NCBI RefSeq assembly: GCF_010974945.1
Contig: NZ_JAAIVB010000034.1
Coordinates: 1-64,000 of the forward strand
Source of the DNA: Noviherbaspirillum galbum
GTDB lineage: Bacteria > Pseudomonadota > Gammaproteobacteria > Burkholderiales > Burkholderiaceae_D
Direction of reading: 5' to 3'
Length of the DNA: 64,000 nt
Position 1 is the first letter of the stretch; each line of letters opens with the position of its first letter. The notes under the pieces are model-generated. The model had not been told where the DNA came from, ran no database searches, and saw nothing but the letters and a program-made list of their open reading frames with translations. Below are positions 8,977-18,898 of the stretch, piece by piece. The translations under genes were made by a program, and so were the position numbers.

Positions 8977-9540
8977 ATGTTCATCACCCCTGAAAATATC
9001 TCTGCCGCATCCAAAGCCAGCATCGAAAAGAACGTCGCGCTGCTGTCCAGCCTCACCAGCAAGTACATCGAAAGCGTCGAGCAGGTGGTAGACCTGAACA
9101 TCACCTCCCTGAAGCAATCCCTGGAAGAGTCCAACGCCGCCGCCAAGCAGTTCTTCGCTGCCAAGGACGCGCAAGAGTTCTTCGCCCTGGCGACCGCCCA
9201 GACCCAACCGAACGCCGAGAAGGCCATCGCTTACGGCCGCAACCTCGCCGGCATCGCCGCCACCGTTGGCGCCGAGATCAGCAAGGTCACCGAAGCACAG
9301 ATCGCCGACACCAGCGCCAAGGTCCTCGGCCTCGTCGAAGAGCTGACCAAGAACGCCCCCGCAGGCAGCGAGAACGTGGTTGGCTTCTTCAAGTCCGCCA
9401 TCGGCAACGCCAGCGCCGGCTACGAGCAGTTCAACAAGAGCGCCAAGCAAGCCGCTGAAGTCATCGAGACCAACCTGAACAACGCCGTGAGCCAGTTCGC
9501 TCCGGCAGCCAAGGCGGCAAAGGCCAAGAAGGCAGTCTAA
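8977..9540 (+). CDS. phaP: Phasin family protein (PHA granule coat)
   Basis: A 187-residue, almost entirely helical protein rich in Ala, Lys, Glu and Ser, with no signal peptide. The N-terminus MFITPENISAASKA and the central NAEKAIAYGRNLAGIA are typical of the TIGR01841/Phasin_2 family of Burkholderiales. The Lys/Ala-rich tail (KAAKAKKAV) is also usual. It coats polyhydroxyalkanoate granules and controls their number and size. The start is set by AAGGAG at 8966-8971. It has its own promoter and terminator, so it is monocistronic. Confidence 0.93.
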   Translation: MFITPENISAASKASIEKNVALLSSLTSKYIESVEQVVDLNITSLKQSLEESNAAAKQFFAAKDAQEFFALATAQTQPNAEKAIAYGRNLAGIAATVGAEISKVTEAQIADTSAKVLGLVEELTKNAPAGSENVVGFFKSAIGNASAGYEQFNKSAKQAAEVIETNLNNAVSQFAPAAKAAKAKKAV

Positions 9541-9598
9541 GTCTTCGCCGTACCCTCCTCCGCTCGCATCCGCAGGCCTCGCCTCCGGATGCCGCAAC

Positions 9599-9626
9599 AA
9601 CCCCGCGCAACGCGGGGTTTTTTTTC
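9599..9626 (+). terminator. Rho-independent terminator after the phasin gene
   Basis: CCCCGCG (9601-9607), a three-base loop, CGCGGGG, then a run of eight or more T. It lies about 60 bases after the phasin stop codon. Confidence 0.92.
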
Positions 9627-9727
9627 GCGCCTTCCTGATGCATGAAGCGCGTGCGCCACGTGGCCGCCGGACCGCAAGCACCACGCATGGGCATTCCCGA
9701 TATTGATTTCACCATGATCAGGCAGCA

Positions 9728-9744
9728 TGCACCGCCATGTTGCG
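9728..9744 (+). promoter_or_regulatory. Candidate NtrC-binding site
   Basis: TGCACCGCCATGTTGCG resembles the NtrC dyad TGCACC-N4-TGGTGCA, with two mismatches in the right half. It is about 70 bases upstream of the -24 element at 9806, where an enhancer for a sigma-54 promoter would sit. Single imperfect site, so moderate to low confidence. Confidence 0.45.
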
Positions 9745-9805
9745 CTTCATGCCCCTCCTTCATCCGACTTATCTCAAAAAGCGCACCATCCGGGTCCGCG
9801 CGATG

Positions 9806-9821
9806 TGGCACGCAAAGTGCT
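9806..9821 (+). promoter_or_regulatory. Sigma-54 (-24/-12) promoter of the urea operon
   Basis: TGGCACGCAAAGTGCT has the GG and GC dinucleotides exactly 10 bases apart, as needed by RpoN, and matches TGGCACG-N4-TTGCW at all but one position. It lies about 60 bases before urtA. Urea uptake and urease are classic nitrogen-limitation genes, which supports the call. Confidence 0.78.
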
Positions 9822-9882
9822 AAATCGTTCCTGCGAGTCATCGCGCAAGACCACATAAACCACTCACTCGTAGGAGTCTCAC

Positions 9883-11136
9883 ATGTCCCGTCGCACCCTC
9901 ATGAAGGCGACCGCCGTCGGCGCCCTGCTGCTCGCCGCTTCCGCCTGGATGCCGCAAGCGATCGCCGCCGATACCATCAAGGTCGGCATCCTGCACTCCC
10001 TGTCCGGAACGATGGCCATCTCCGAAACCTCGCTGAAGGACGTCGCGCTGATGACGATCGACGAGATAAACGCCAAGGGCGGCGTGATGGGCAAGAAGCT
10101 CGAAGCCGTGGTCGTGGACCCCGCGTCCAACTGGCCGCTGTTCGCCGAGAAGGCCCGCCAGCTGGTGAGCCAGGACAAGGTCTCCGTGGTGTTCGGCTGC
10201 TGGACCTCGGTGTCGCGCAAATCGGTCCTGCCGGTCTTCAAGGAGCTCAACAGCCTGCTGTTCTATCCGGTGCAGTACGAGGGCGAGGAACTCGAGAAGA
10301 ACGTCTTCTACACCGGCGCGGCGCCCAACCAGCAGGCGATCCCTGCGGTGGAATACCTGATGTCCAAGGACGGCGGCGGCGCCAAGCGCTTCGTGCTGCT
10401 GGGCACGGACTACGTCTATCCGCGCACCACCAACAAGATCCTGCGCGCCTTCCTGAAGTCCAAGGGCGTCAAGGAATCGGACATCGATGAGGTCTACACG
10501 CCCTTCGGCCACTCCGACTACCAGACCATCGTGGCGAACATCAAGAAGTTCTCCGCCGGCGGCAAGACCGCGGTGATCTCGACTATCAACGGCGATTCCA
10601 ACGTGCCCTTCTACAAGGAACTCGGCAACGCCGGACTGAAGGCGACCGATGTGCCGGTCGTAGCCTTCTCGGTGGGCGAGGAAGAACTGCGTGGCGTGGA
10701 CACCAAGCCGCTGGTCGGTCACCTCGCCGCCTGGAATTACTTCCAGTCGGTGAAGAACCCGGTGAACGAAGCCTTCATCAAGAAGTGGAAGGAATACGCT
10801 GTCGCCAAGAAGCTGCCGAATGCGAACACCGTCGTCACCAACGACCCGATGGAAGCCACCTATGTCGGCATCCACATGTGGGCGCAGGCGGTCGAGAAGG
10901 CCAAGTCAACCGACACCGACAAGGTGATCGCTGCCATGGGCGGCCAGACCTTCAAGTCGCCCTCGGGCTTCGACTTGGTGATGGACAAGACCAACCACCA
11001 CCTGCACAAGCCGGTGATGATCGGCGAGATCAAGCCCGACGGCCAGTTCAACGTGGTGTGGAAGACCAAGGGCCCGATCCGCGCGCAGCCCTGGAGCCCC
11101 TTCATCGCCGGCAACGAAAGCAAGCAAGGCATGTAA
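9883..11136 (+). CDS. urtA: Urea ABC transporter, substrate-binding protein
   Basis: A 417-residue periplasmic binding protein of the leucine/amide-binding family. It starts with SRRTLMKATAVGALLLAASA, a signal with a Tat-like twin arginine. The mature part begins ADTIKVGILHSLSGTMAISE, the diagnostic UrtA N-terminus, and contains DPASNWPLFAEKARQL and FGCWTSVSRKSVLPVFK. It captures urea (and perhaps short amides) for UrtBCDE. The ATG follows TAGGAG by six bases. It is the first gene of the twelve-gene urt-ure operon and is followed by a hairpin that should limit read-through. Confidence 0.95.
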   Translation: MSRRTLMKATAVGALLLAASAWMPQAIAADTIKVGILHSLSGTMAISETSLKDVALMTIDEINAKGGVMGKKLEAVVVDPASNWPLFAEKARQLVSQDKVSVVFGCWTSVSRKSVLPVFKELNSLLFYPVQYEGEELEKNVFYTGAAPNQQAIPAVEYLMSKDGGGAKRFVLLGTDYVYPRTTNKILRAFLKSKGVKESDIDEVYTPFGHSDYQTIVANIKKFSAGGKTAVISTINGDSNVPFYKELGNAGLKATDVPVVAFSVGEEELRGVDTKPLVGHLAAWNYFQSVKNPVNEAFIKKWKEYAVAKKLPNANTVVTNDPMEATYVGIHMWAQAVEKAKSTDTDKVIAAMGGQTFKSPSGFDLVMDKTNHHLHKPVMIGEIKPDGQFNVVWKTKGPIRAQPWSPFIAGNESKQGM

Positions 11137-11187
11137 TGCATGTGCAAGCAGCTTCCGGCGCGCCGCGCCGGAGCTGTCTGCATGACG

Positions 11188-11221
11188 AGCCGGAGCGTGG
11201 TGCTTCACCCTCCGGCTTTTT
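11188..11221 (+). terminator. Attenuator-type hairpin between urtA and urtB
   Basis: AGCCGGAG (11188-11195) pairs with CTCCGGCT (11210-11217), followed by TTTT. It sits in the 145-base gap between urtA and urtB. Partial termination here would make more binding protein than permease, a common arrangement in ABC operons. Confidence 0.65.
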
Positions 11222-11281
11222 CATGCCGGCGCGCGCATGCAGGAACGCCGCCGGGCAGCGTGCACCACGAACCACGACGAC

Positions 11282-12892
11282 ATGAATCCCATGAAAACCA
11301 CCAAGATCCTGCTTGCTCTCCTGCTCTTGCTGCAGGCGCTGGGCGCGCAAGCGGCCATTGAGGCCGGATTGCTCAAGCCGCTCGCCGGCGACGATCCCGA
11401 TGCGCGCATCGAGTCGGTCAACAAGATCGCCGCGCTCGCCAGCGACGACGCCTACAAGGTCCTGAGCGCGATCAAGAACGACGCGCTGTTTGCAACGCCT
11501 GACGGACAGGTGTTCGTCATCGAGGACGGCAAGGCCTTCGACCCGGCGACTGGCAAGACCGGCGCCCCGCCCGACGGCGCCGATGCGATCACGGTGAACA
11601 ACCGCCTGCGTGGCGCGGTGGAAGCGGCGCTATCGGGATTCCGCCTGCTTTCCAAGGATCCGAACGAACGCCATGCCGCCGCCGAGGCGATGCAAAAGAA
11701 CGCCGACCCCGGCCAGCTGCCGCTCATCCGCCAGGCGCTGGCGAAGGAAACCGACCCCAACATCAAGGCCCTGCTGGCGATGGCGGAAGCCACCGCCAAC
11801 CTGCAATCGCCGGACGCGGCCGCCCGCAAGGCCGCGGTGCAGGCCCTCGCGGACAGCAGCAACGCCAACCTCAAGCCGGTGCTGGCGCAGATGCTCGAGA
11901 AGAACGGCGAAGGCAGCTACAACGAGCCGGACGAAGGCGTGCGCGTGGCGGCCGTGGCCACCATCAGCGCGATCAATGCCCGCCTTGCGCGCACGGAATT
12001 CTTCGGCAACCTGTTCTATGGCATCTCGCTCGGCAGCGTGCTGCTGCTGGCGGCGCTCGGCCTGGCGATTACCTTCGGCCTGATGGGAATCATCAACATG
12101 GCGCACGGCGAACTGCTGATGATCGGCGCCTACACGACCTATGTTTGCCAGCTGATGTTCCGCACATATTTCCCGGGCGCGGTGGACTGGTACCTCGTCA
12201 CCGCCCTGCCTGCCGCCTTCCTGGTCGCGGCGGCCGTCGGCATCGCGCTGGAACGCACGGTGATCCGCTGGCTCTATGGCAGGCCGCTGGAAACCCTGCT
12301 CTGCACCTGGGGCATCAGCCTGATGCTGATGCAGCTGGTGCGCTCGATCTTCGGCGCGCAGAACGTGGAAGTCGCGAATCCCTCCTGGATGTCGGGCGGC
12401 GTCACCGTCATGGGTTCGCTGGTGCTGTCCTGGAACCGCATCGTCATCATCTTCTTCGCGCTGTTCGTGGTCGGGGCGGTATGGCTGATCCTGAACAAGA
12501 CACGCCTCGGCCTGTTCCTGCGCGCAGTGACGCAGAACCGCCGCATGGCTGACTGCGTCGGCGTCTCGACCGGCAAGATCGACATGCTGACCTTCGGCCT
12601 CGGTTCCGGCATCGCCGGACTCGGCGGCGTCGCGCTGTCCCAGCTCGGCAACGTCGGGCCGGACCTGGGGCAAGGCTATATCGTCGATTCCTTCATGGTG
12701 GTGGTGCTGGGCGGCGTCGGCCAGCTTGCCGGCACGGTGATCGCCGCCATCGGCCTCGGCGAAGTCAACAAGTTTCTCGAACCGGTGGCCGGCGCGGTGC
12801 TCGCCAAGATCGCCATCCTGGTCTTCATCATCGTCTTCATCCAGAAGCGGCCGCAGGGCCTGTTCGCCATGAAAGGCAGGAGCGCGGAATGA
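11282..12892 (+). CDS. urtB: Urea ABC transporter, permease UrtB
   Basis: About 536 residues from the ATG at 11282; an in-frame ATG at 11291 is equally possible because neither has a good ribosome site. A signal sequence (ILLALLLLLQALGAQAA) is followed by about 200 residues of helical, HEAT-like sequence unique to UrtB. A LivH-type permease domain with about eight membrane helices starts near TEFFGNLFYGISLGSVLLLA and contains the EAA-like segment around NRRMADCVGVSTGKIDMLTFGLGSGIAGLGG. The stop overlaps urtC by four bases. Confidence 0.94.
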   Translation: MNPMKTTKILLALLLLLQALGAQAAIEAGLLKPLAGDDPDARIESVNKIAALASDDAYKVLSAIKNDALFATPDGQVFVIEDGKAFDPATGKTGAPPDGADAITVNNRLRGAVEAALSGFRLLSKDPNERHAAAEAMQKNADPGQLPLIRQALAKETDPNIKALLAMAEATANLQSPDAAARKAAVQALADSSNANLKPVLAQMLEKNGEGSYNEPDEGVRVAAVATISAINARLARTEFFGNLFYGISLGSVLLLAALGLAITFGLMGIINMAHGELLMIGAYTTYVCQLMFRTYFPGAVDWYLVTALPAAFLVAAAVGIALERTVIRWLYGRPLETLLCTWGISLMLMQLVRSIFGAQNVEVANPSWMSGGVTVMGSLVLSWNRIVIIFFALFVVGAVWLILNKTRLGLFLRAVTQNRRMADCVGVSTGKIDMLTFGLGSGIAGLGGVALSQLGNVGPDLGQGYIVDSFMVVVLGGVGQLAGTVIAAIGLGEVNKFLEPVAGAVLAKIAILVFIIVFIQKRPQGLFAMKGRSAE

Positions 12893-13983
12893 CATCCTCT
12901 TTCTCTTCCCTCTTTTCGCGCCCGGCATGGGCCGGCATCCTGGCTTGCGCCGCCGTGCTGGCGCTGCTGCCCATCCTCAACCTCAGCTTCCCCGCAGGGC
13001 ATGCGCTGCACGTGTCGGGCTACACCGTGGCGCTGGTCGGCAAGTTCATGTGCTACGCCATGGCCGCACTGGCCCTCGACCTCGTGTGGGGCTACACCGG
13101 CATCCTGTCGCTCGGCCACGGCGTGTTCTTCGCGCTCGGCGGCTATGCGCACGGCATGTACCTGATGCGCGCGATCGGACACGACGGCGTGTACCAGAGC
13201 AACCTGCCGGACTTCATGGTCTTCCTCGACTGGAAGAGCTATCCCTGGTACTGGTCGTTCACCGATCATTTCGGCTTTGCCATGCTGCTTGTCGTGCTCG
13301 CGCCGGGATTGCTGGCGTTCGCGTTCGGCTTCTTCGCCTTCCGCTCGCGCATCAAGGGGGTGTACTTCTCCATCATCACCCAAGCCATGACCTTCGCCTT
13401 CATGCTGCTCTTCTTCCGCAACAATACCGGCTTCGGCGGCAACAACGGTTTCACCGACTTCAAGCGCATCCTCGGCTTCACCATCACCGCGCCCGCCACC
13501 AAGGCGGTCCTTTACCTGATCACGCTGGCCGCCCTGCTCGGTGCGCTGCTGCTCTGCCGCTGGATCGTCACGTCCAAGCTCGGCCGGGTGCTGCAGGCGG
13601 TGCGCGATTCCGAGTCGCGCCTGATGTTCATCGGCTACAACCCGCTGTGGTTCAAGCTCTTCGTATGGACGCTGTCGGCGGTCCTGTGCGGCATCGCCGG
13701 TGCGCTGTACGTGCCGCAGGTGGGCATCATCAACCCTTCGGAAATGTCGCCGGGGAATTCCATCGAAATGGTGATCTGGGCGGCGGTCGGCGGACGCGGC
13801 ACCTTGCTCGGCCCCATCATCGGCGCCTTCTCCGTGAACGGCCTGAAAAGCTGGTTCACCGCCGCCTTCCCCGACCTCTGGCTCTACGCCCTCGGCGCCA
13901 TCTTCATCCTGGTGACCCTGTTCCTGCCGCAAGGCATCCTGGGGCTGGTCGACCGATTCCGAAAAAGCAAGGAGACGGCATGA
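12889..13983 (+). CDS. urtC: Urea ABC transporter, permease UrtC
   Basis: A 364-residue LivM-type permease with nine to ten membrane helices. LDLVWGYTGILSLGHGVFFALGGY is the conserved family segment, and VRDSESRLMFIGYNPLWFKLFVW is the cytoplasmic loop that contacts the ATPases. It pairs with UrtB to form the urea channel in the inner membrane. It overlaps urtB at its start and urtD at its end, each by ATGA, which indicates tight translational coupling. Confidence 0.95.
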   Translation: MTSSFSSLFSRPAWAGILACAAVLALLPILNLSFPAGHALHVSGYTVALVGKFMCYAMAALALDLVWGYTGILSLGHGVFFALGGYAHGMYLMRAIGHDGVYQSNLPDFMVFLDWKSYPWYWSFTDHFGFAMLLVVLAPGLLAFAFGFFAFRSRIKGVYFSIITQAMTFAFMLLFFRNNTGFGGNNGFTDFKRILGFTITAPATKAVLYLITLAALLGALLLCRWIVTSKLGRVLQAVRDSESRLMFIGYNPLWFKLFVWTLSAVLCGIAGALYVPQVGIINPSEMSPGNSIEMVIWAAVGGRGTLLGPIIGAFSVNGLKSWFTAAFPDLWLYALGAIFILVTLFLPQGILGLVDRFRKSKETA

Positions 13984-14825
13984 ACGACGTCCTCAAACCC
14001 GGCCAGACCTACGACAGCAAGGATCACGCGGAACACGGCTTCAGCTATGGCCGGCCGAAGCAGGATGGCGTGGACACCACCCATGGCGCCATCCTCTACC
14101 TCGAAGACATCACCGTGTCCTTCGATGGCTTCAAGGCGCTGAACAAGCTCAACCTCGACATCTCGGTCGGTGAACTGCGCTGCATCATCGGCCCCAACGG
14201 CGCGGGCAAGACCACCATGATGGATGTCATTACCGGAAAGACGCGGCCTACCTCCGGCACCGCCTACTTCGGCCAGACCTTCGACCTGACGAAGATGACC
14301 GAGTACCACATCGCCGACGCAGGCATCGGCCGCAAGTTCCAGCGTCCCACGGTGTTCGAGCACCACACCGTGTTCGAGAACCTCGAACTGGCGATGAAGA
14401 TGAACAAGCGCGTCAAGCCGACGCTGTTCTTCCGCCTGAGCGCCGAACAGCGCGACAAGATCGACGCCATCCTCAAGCTCATCCGCCTCGAAGGCCATCA
14501 TCACCGCCCCGCCGGCCTGCTCTCGCACGGGCAAAAGCAGTGGCTGGAGATCGGCATGCTGCTCATGCAGGAACCGCAATTGCTGCTGCTCGACGAACCG
14601 GTGGCCGGCATGTCGGACGCGGAAACCGAGCGCACCGCCGAACTGCTCAATGAACTGCGCGGCAAGCATTCCATCGTGGTGGTGGAGCACGACATGGCCT
14701 TCGTGACGGAGATCGCGCGCGACGGCCAGGTGACGGTGCTGCATGAAGGCTCGGTGCTCGCGGAGGGAAGCATGCAGGCAGTGCAGGCGAATGAGCGGGT
14801 GATCGAGGTGTATTTGGGACGGTAA
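13980..14825 (+). CDS. urtD: Urea ABC transporter, ATPase UrtD
   Basis: A 281-residue LivG-type ATPase. The Walker A is GPNGAGKT, the signature reads LLSHGQKQWLEIGMLL (SHGQ instead of SGGQ, normal for UrtD), and the Walker B is LLLLDEPVAGM with the switch His in VVVEHDMAF. About 35 residues precede the ABC domain, as in other UrtD proteins. The start is the ATG overlapping the urtC stop at 13980; the frame extends further upstream only as a shadow of urtC. Confidence 0.95.
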   Translation: MNDVLKPGQTYDSKDHAEHGFSYGRPKQDGVDTTHGAILYLEDITVSFDGFKALNKLNLDISVGELRCIIGPNGAGKTTMMDVITGKTRPTSGTAYFGQTFDLTKMTEYHIADAGIGRKFQRPTVFEHHTVFENLELAMKMNKRVKPTLFFRLSAEQRDKIDAILKLIRLEGHHHRPAGLLSHGQKQWLEIGMLLMQEPQLLLLDEPVAGMSDAETERTAELLNELRGKHSIVVVEHDMAFVTEIARDGQVTVLHEGSVLAEGSMQAVQANERVIEVYLGR

Positions 14826-14895
14826 GGGGATGGCGTATGGCGCCTCGCTCCAGGCAGACGGAGGACGGCCCATCAACCCGATCATTCCGCCAACT

Positions 14896-14929
14896 CCTCT
14901 GTCATTCCCGCGAAGGCGGGAATGAGAGG
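14896..14929. repeat. Dispersed palindromic repeat (dRS3/REP-like), copy 1
   Basis: GTCATTCCCGCGAAGGCGGGAATGA with flanking CCTCT/AGAGG arms forms a hairpin with a GAAG loop. A near-identical copy is at 21785-21820. The ATTCCC...GGGAAT ends resemble the neisserial dRS3 repeat. It lies in the only sizeable gap inside the permease/ATPase part of the urea operon, between urtD and urtE. Confidence 0.8.
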
Positions 14930-14982
14930 AAGAAGCAGGAATGACGGCAACTACAGCGGCAACAGCCCAAAGGAATGAACAC

Positions 14983-15681
14983 ATGCTCCAAGTCGAAGCC
15001 TTGAACCAATACTACGGCTCCTCCCACACCCTGCGCGGCGTGTCGCTGACACTAAAGAAAGGCGAATGCCTCGCCCTGCTGGGCCGCAACGGCGTAGGCA
15101 AGACCACCCTCCTCAAATGCCTGATGGGCGTGCTTCCCACCGCGGGCGGCAGCGTCAAGCTCGACGGCAGGGACGTCACGCGCCTCAAGCCGCATGAGCG
15201 CGCCGGACTCGGCATCGCCTACGTACCCCAGGGCCGCGAGATCTTCGCGCGCCTGACCGTCGAGGAAAACCTGATGATGGGCATGGCGGTCAAGCCAGGC
15301 CGCCAGGCAACGGGCATCCGCGGGGAAATCTACGAGCTGTTCCCGGTGCTCAAGGACATGCTGCACCGGCGCGGCGGCGACCTGTCCGGCGGACAGCAGC
15401 AGCAGCTGGCGATCGCGCGGGCGCTGCTCGCCGATCCGCGCCTGATCATCCTCGACGAGCCGACCGAAGGCATCCAGCCGTCAATCATCAAGGACATCGG
15501 CCGCGTCATCCGCCTGCTGCGCGAACGCGGCGACATGGCCATCCTGCTGTGCGAGCAATACTTCGATTTCGCCCACGAACTTGCCGACAAGTTCATCGTG
15601 ATGTCGCGCGGCGAAGTGGTCGCCTCCGGCGCGCAGGCGGACATGAACAACGAACACGTGAAGCGGCACTTGGCGGTATAG
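14983..15681 (+). CDS. urtE: Urea ABC transporter, ATPase UrtE
   Basis: A 232-residue LivF-type ATPase from the ATG at 14983, which follows AAAGGA by eight bases; an ATG at 14941 in the same frame would add 14 atypical residues. It begins MLQVEALNQYYGSSHTLRGV, the usual UrtE start. Walker A is GRNGVGKT, the signature is LSGGQQQQLAIARAL and Walker B is LIILDEPTEGIQPS. It forms the nucleotide-binding pair with UrtD. ureD begins seven bases after its stop codon, joining uptake to hydrolysis. Confidence 0.95.
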   Translation: MLQVEALNQYYGSSHTLRGVSLTLKKGECLALLGRNGVGKTTLLKCLMGVLPTAGGSVKLDGRDVTRLKPHERAGLGIAYVPQGREIFARLTVEENLMMGMAVKPGRQATGIRGEIYELFPVLKDMLHRRGGDLSGGQQQQLAIARALLADPRLIILDEPTEGIQPSIIKDIGRVIRLLRERGDMAILLCEQYFDFAHELADKFIVMSRGEVVASGAQADMNNEHVKRHLAV

Positions 15682-15688
15682 TCGAGCC

Positions 15689-16537
15689 ATGAAACGATTC
15701 GACGATTCGCCGCATGCTCCGGCGAAACAGCATTGGCATGCCCGGCTTTCGCTCGGCATCGCGCGCGCCGGAGATGCGAGCCGCCTGATGGAACGCAACC
15801 ACCAGGGGCCGCTGCGCGTTCAGAAGCCGCTTTATCCGGAAGGGAACGCGGTATGCCATACCATCATCGTGCATCCGCCCGGCGGCGTGGTCGGCGGCGA
15901 CCAGCTTGCCATCAATGCCGTCATTGCCGAAGGCGCGCATGCCCTGCTGGCCACGCCGGGGGCAGGCAAGTGGTACAAGTCGAACGGGCATGAGTCGCGC
16001 CAGCAGGTGACGCTCGAGGTCGGCCGCGGCGCGACGCTGGAATGGCTGCCGCAGGAAACCATCTTCTTCGACCGGGCGCGCGTTCAGCTCGAGCATGCCG
16101 TCACGCTCGCGGAAGACGCCGCGTATATCGGCATGGAAATCCTTTGCTTCGGCCGCAGCGCTTCCGGCGAAACCTTCGGCGAAGGCCGCGTGACGCAAGC
16201 CACCAGCATCCGCCGCGGCGGCAAGCTGGTCTGGTTCGAGCAGGGCGCGATCGATGCCGCCACGCCCGCCATGCGCAGCCCGCTCGGCCTTGCCGGCAAC
16301 ACGGTATGCGCAACCCTGATCGCCGCCGGCAAGCCGTTGGCGCCCGCGCTCGTCGCCGCGCTGCGCGCGCTGGCGCCCGGGGAGATCGGCGTGACGCAGA
16401 TGAAAACCCTTGTCGTGGTGCGCCACCTCGGAAACAGCAGCCAGAGCGCGCGCCGGCTGATGCTGGAAGCCTGGCGCCTGCTGCGGCCGGCGATCGCGGG
16501 CCGCGAGGCCGTGGTGCCGCGCATCTGGAATACCTGA
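15689..16537 (+). CDS. ureD: Urease accessory protein UreD
   Basis: A 282-residue scaffold protein that binds apo-urease and helps recruit UreF and UreG for nickel insertion. Typical family segments are [32 protein letters not shown] and [12 protein letters not shown]. No signal peptide is present; the complex is cytoplasmic. It sits between urtE and ureA, the usual betaproteobacterial position. The ribosome site is weak, which fits coupling to urtE. Confidence 0.95.
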   Translation: MKRFDDSPHAPAKQHWHARLSLGIARAGDASRLMERNHQGPLRVQKPLYPEGNAVCHTIIVHPPGGVVGGDQLAINAVIAEGAHALLATPGAGKWYKSNGHESRQQVTLEVGRGATLEWLPQETIFFDRARVQLEHAVTLAEDAAYIGMEILCFGRSASGETFGEGRVTQATSIRRGGKLVWFEQGAIDAATPAMRSPLGLAGNTVCATLIAAGKPLAPALVAALRALAPGEIGVTQMKTLVVVRHLGNSSQSARRLMLEAWRLLRPAIAGREAVVPRIWNT

Positions 16538-16560
16538 TTGATCAACACCGGAGGACAGCC

Positions 16561-16863
<303 letters not shown>

Positions 16864-16874
16864 CGAGGAGCGCC

Positions 16875-17183
16875 ATGATTCCAGGAGAAATGCTGATCGA
16901 GCCCGGCGAGATCGAACTCAACGCCGGCCGCGCCACCGCCACGGTGACGGTCGCCAACAGCGGCGACCGCCCGATCCAGGTCGGGTCCCACTTCCATTTC
17001 TACGAGGTCAATCCGGCATTGCGCTTCGAGCGCGAGACGGCCTACGGCATGCGGCTCAACATCGCCGCCGGCACGGCGGTACGCTTCGAGCCGGGCCAGG
17101 AGCGCACCGTGGAACTCGTCGCGCTGGCCGGCGACCGCCGCGTGTACGGCTTCAACGGCAAGGTCATGGGGAGGCTGAAATGA
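16875..17183 (+). CDS. ureB: Urease subunit beta
   Basis: A 102-residue structural subunit starting [19 protein letters not shown]. The conserved core [20 protein letters not shown] is present. It overlaps ureC by four bases (17180-17183) and follows ureA by 11 bases. Confidence 0.97.
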   Translation: MIPGEMLIEPGEIELNAGRATATVTVANSGDRPIQVGSHFHFYEVNPALRFERETAYGMRLNIAAGTAVRFEPGQERTVELVALAGDRRVYGFNGKVMGRLK

Positions 17184-18880
17184 GCACGATTTCCCGGCAG
17201 GCCTATGCGGAAATGTTCGGCCCGACCACCGGCGACCGCGTGCGCCTGGCCGACACCGAACTGCTGATCGAAGTGGAAAAGGATTACACCACCTACGGCG
17301 AGGAAGTGAAGTTCGGCGGCGGCAAGGTCATCCGCGATGGCATGGGCCAGTCCCAGCGGCCGCATCGCGAAGTCATGGACACTGTGATCACCAACGCGCT
17401 GATCGTCGACCACTGGGGCATCGTCAAGGCCGACATCGGCATCAAGAACGGCCTGATCGCCGGTATCGGCAAGGCGGGCAATCCCGACATCCAGCCGAAC
17501 GTCACGATGGCGATCGGCGGCGCGACCGAGATCATCGCGGGCGAAGGCATGATCGTCACCGCCGGCGGCATCGATTCGCACATCCACTTCATCTGCCCGC
17601 AGCAGATCGAGGAAGCCTTGATGTCGGGCGTGACCACGATGCTCGGCGGCGGCACCGGCCCGGCGGTCGGCACGGCGGCGACCACCTGCACGCCGGGGCC
17701 ATGGCATCTCCATTCCATGCTGTCGGCGGCCGAAGCGTTTCCCATGAACCTCGGTTTCCTCGGCAAGGGCAACGTGTCGCTGCCGCTGCCGCTCGAGGAA
17801 CAGATCCGCGCCGGCGCCATCGGCCTCAAGCTGCACGAGGACTGGGGCACCACGCCGGCGGCCATCGACAACTGCCTCGCGGTCGCGGACCGCATGGACA
17901 TCCAGGTGGCGATCCACACCGACACGCTGAACGAAGGCGGCTTCCTCGAACATACCCTGGCGGCGTTCAAGGACCGCACCATCCATACCTTCCACACCGA
18001 GGGCGCGGGCGGCGGCCATGCGCCGGACATCATCGCCGCGGTGGGCGAAGCGAACGTGCTGCCCTCGTCCACCAATCCGACGCGTCCCTACACCGTCAAC
18101 ACGCTCGACGAACATCTCGACATGCTGATGGTCTGCCACCACCTCGATCCTGCCATTGCGGAAGACATTGCCTTCGCGGAATCGCGCATCCGGCGCGAAA
18201 CCATCGCCGCGGAAGACATCCTGCATGACATCGGCGCGATTTCCATGATGTCCTCCGACTCGCAGGCGATGGGCCGGGTGGGCGAGGTCATCCTGCGCAC
18301 CTGGCAGACGGCGCACAAGATGAAGACGCAGCGCGGCGCGCTGGGCGAGGATTCGAGCCGCAACGACAATTTCCGGGTCAAGCGCTACATCGCCAAATAC
18401 ACCATCAATCCCGCCATCACGCACGGCATCTCGCACGTGGTCGGCTCGCTGGAACCGGGAAAGATCGCCGACATCGTGCTCTGGAAACCCGCCTTCTTCG
18501 GCGTCAAGCCGTCGATGATCCTCAAGAGCGGCATGATCGCCGCGGCGCAGATGGGCGATCCGAATGCCTCCATCCCCACGCCGCAGCCGGTGCATTACCG
18601 CATGATGTTCGGCGCCTACGGCGGCGGCCTGAAGACTTCCTTCACCTTCGTGTCGCAGGCCGCCTATGACGCCGGCATCGGCGATGCCCTCAAGCTGGGC
18701 AAGACCCTGATCCCGGTAAGGAACACCCGCAAGGTGCGCAAGACCGACATGATCCACAACGGCGCCACGCCGAAGATGGAGGTCGATACCGAAACCTACG
18801 AGGTGCGCGCGGATGGCGAGCTGCTGGTCTGCGAACCGGCCAAGGTCCTGCCGATGGCGCAGCGTTATTTCCTGTTCTGA
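17180..18880 (+). CDS. ureC: Urease subunit alpha (catalytic)
   Basis: A 566-residue nickel metalloenzyme that hydrolyses urea to ammonia and carbamate. The active-site residues are all visible: the first His pair in [14 protein letters not shown], the carbamylated Lys in [10 protein letters not shown] (around residue 216), further ligands in [10 protein letters not shown], and the flap Cys-His in MVCHHLDP. The last Asp ligand is in [10 protein letters not shown]. Length and motifs are normal and there is no frameshift, so the enzyme should be active. It depends on UreDEFG encoded around it. Confidence 0.98.
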   Translation: MSTISRQAYAEMFGPTTGDRVRLADTELLIEVEKDYTTYGEEVKFGGGKVIRDGMGQSQRPHREVMDTVITNALIVDHWGIVKADIGIKNGLIAGIGKAGNPDIQPNVTMAIGGATEIIAGEGMIVTAGGIDSHIHFICPQQIEEALMSGVTTMLGGGTGPAVGTAATTCTPGPWHLHSMLSAAEAFPMNLGFLGKGNVSLPLPLEEQIRAGAIGLKLHEDWGTTPAAIDNCLAVADRMDIQVAIHTDTLNEGGFLEHTLAAFKDRTIHTFHTEGAGGGHAPDIIAAVGEANVLPSSTNPTRPYTVNTLDEHLDMLMVCHHLDPAIAEDIAFAESRIRRETIAAEDILHDIGAISMMSSDSQAMGRVGEVILRTWQTAHKMKTQRGALGEDSSRNDNFRVKRYIAKYTINPAITHGISHVVGSLEPGKIADIVLWKPAFFGVKPSMILKSGMIAAAQMGDPNASIPTPQPVHYRMMFGAYGGGLKTSFTFVSQAAYDAGIGDALKLGKTLIPVRNTRKVRKTDMIHNGATPKMEVDTETYEVRADGELLVCEPAKVLPMAQRYFLF

Positions 18881-18898
18881 CGAGGTGACCGCTTTCCC

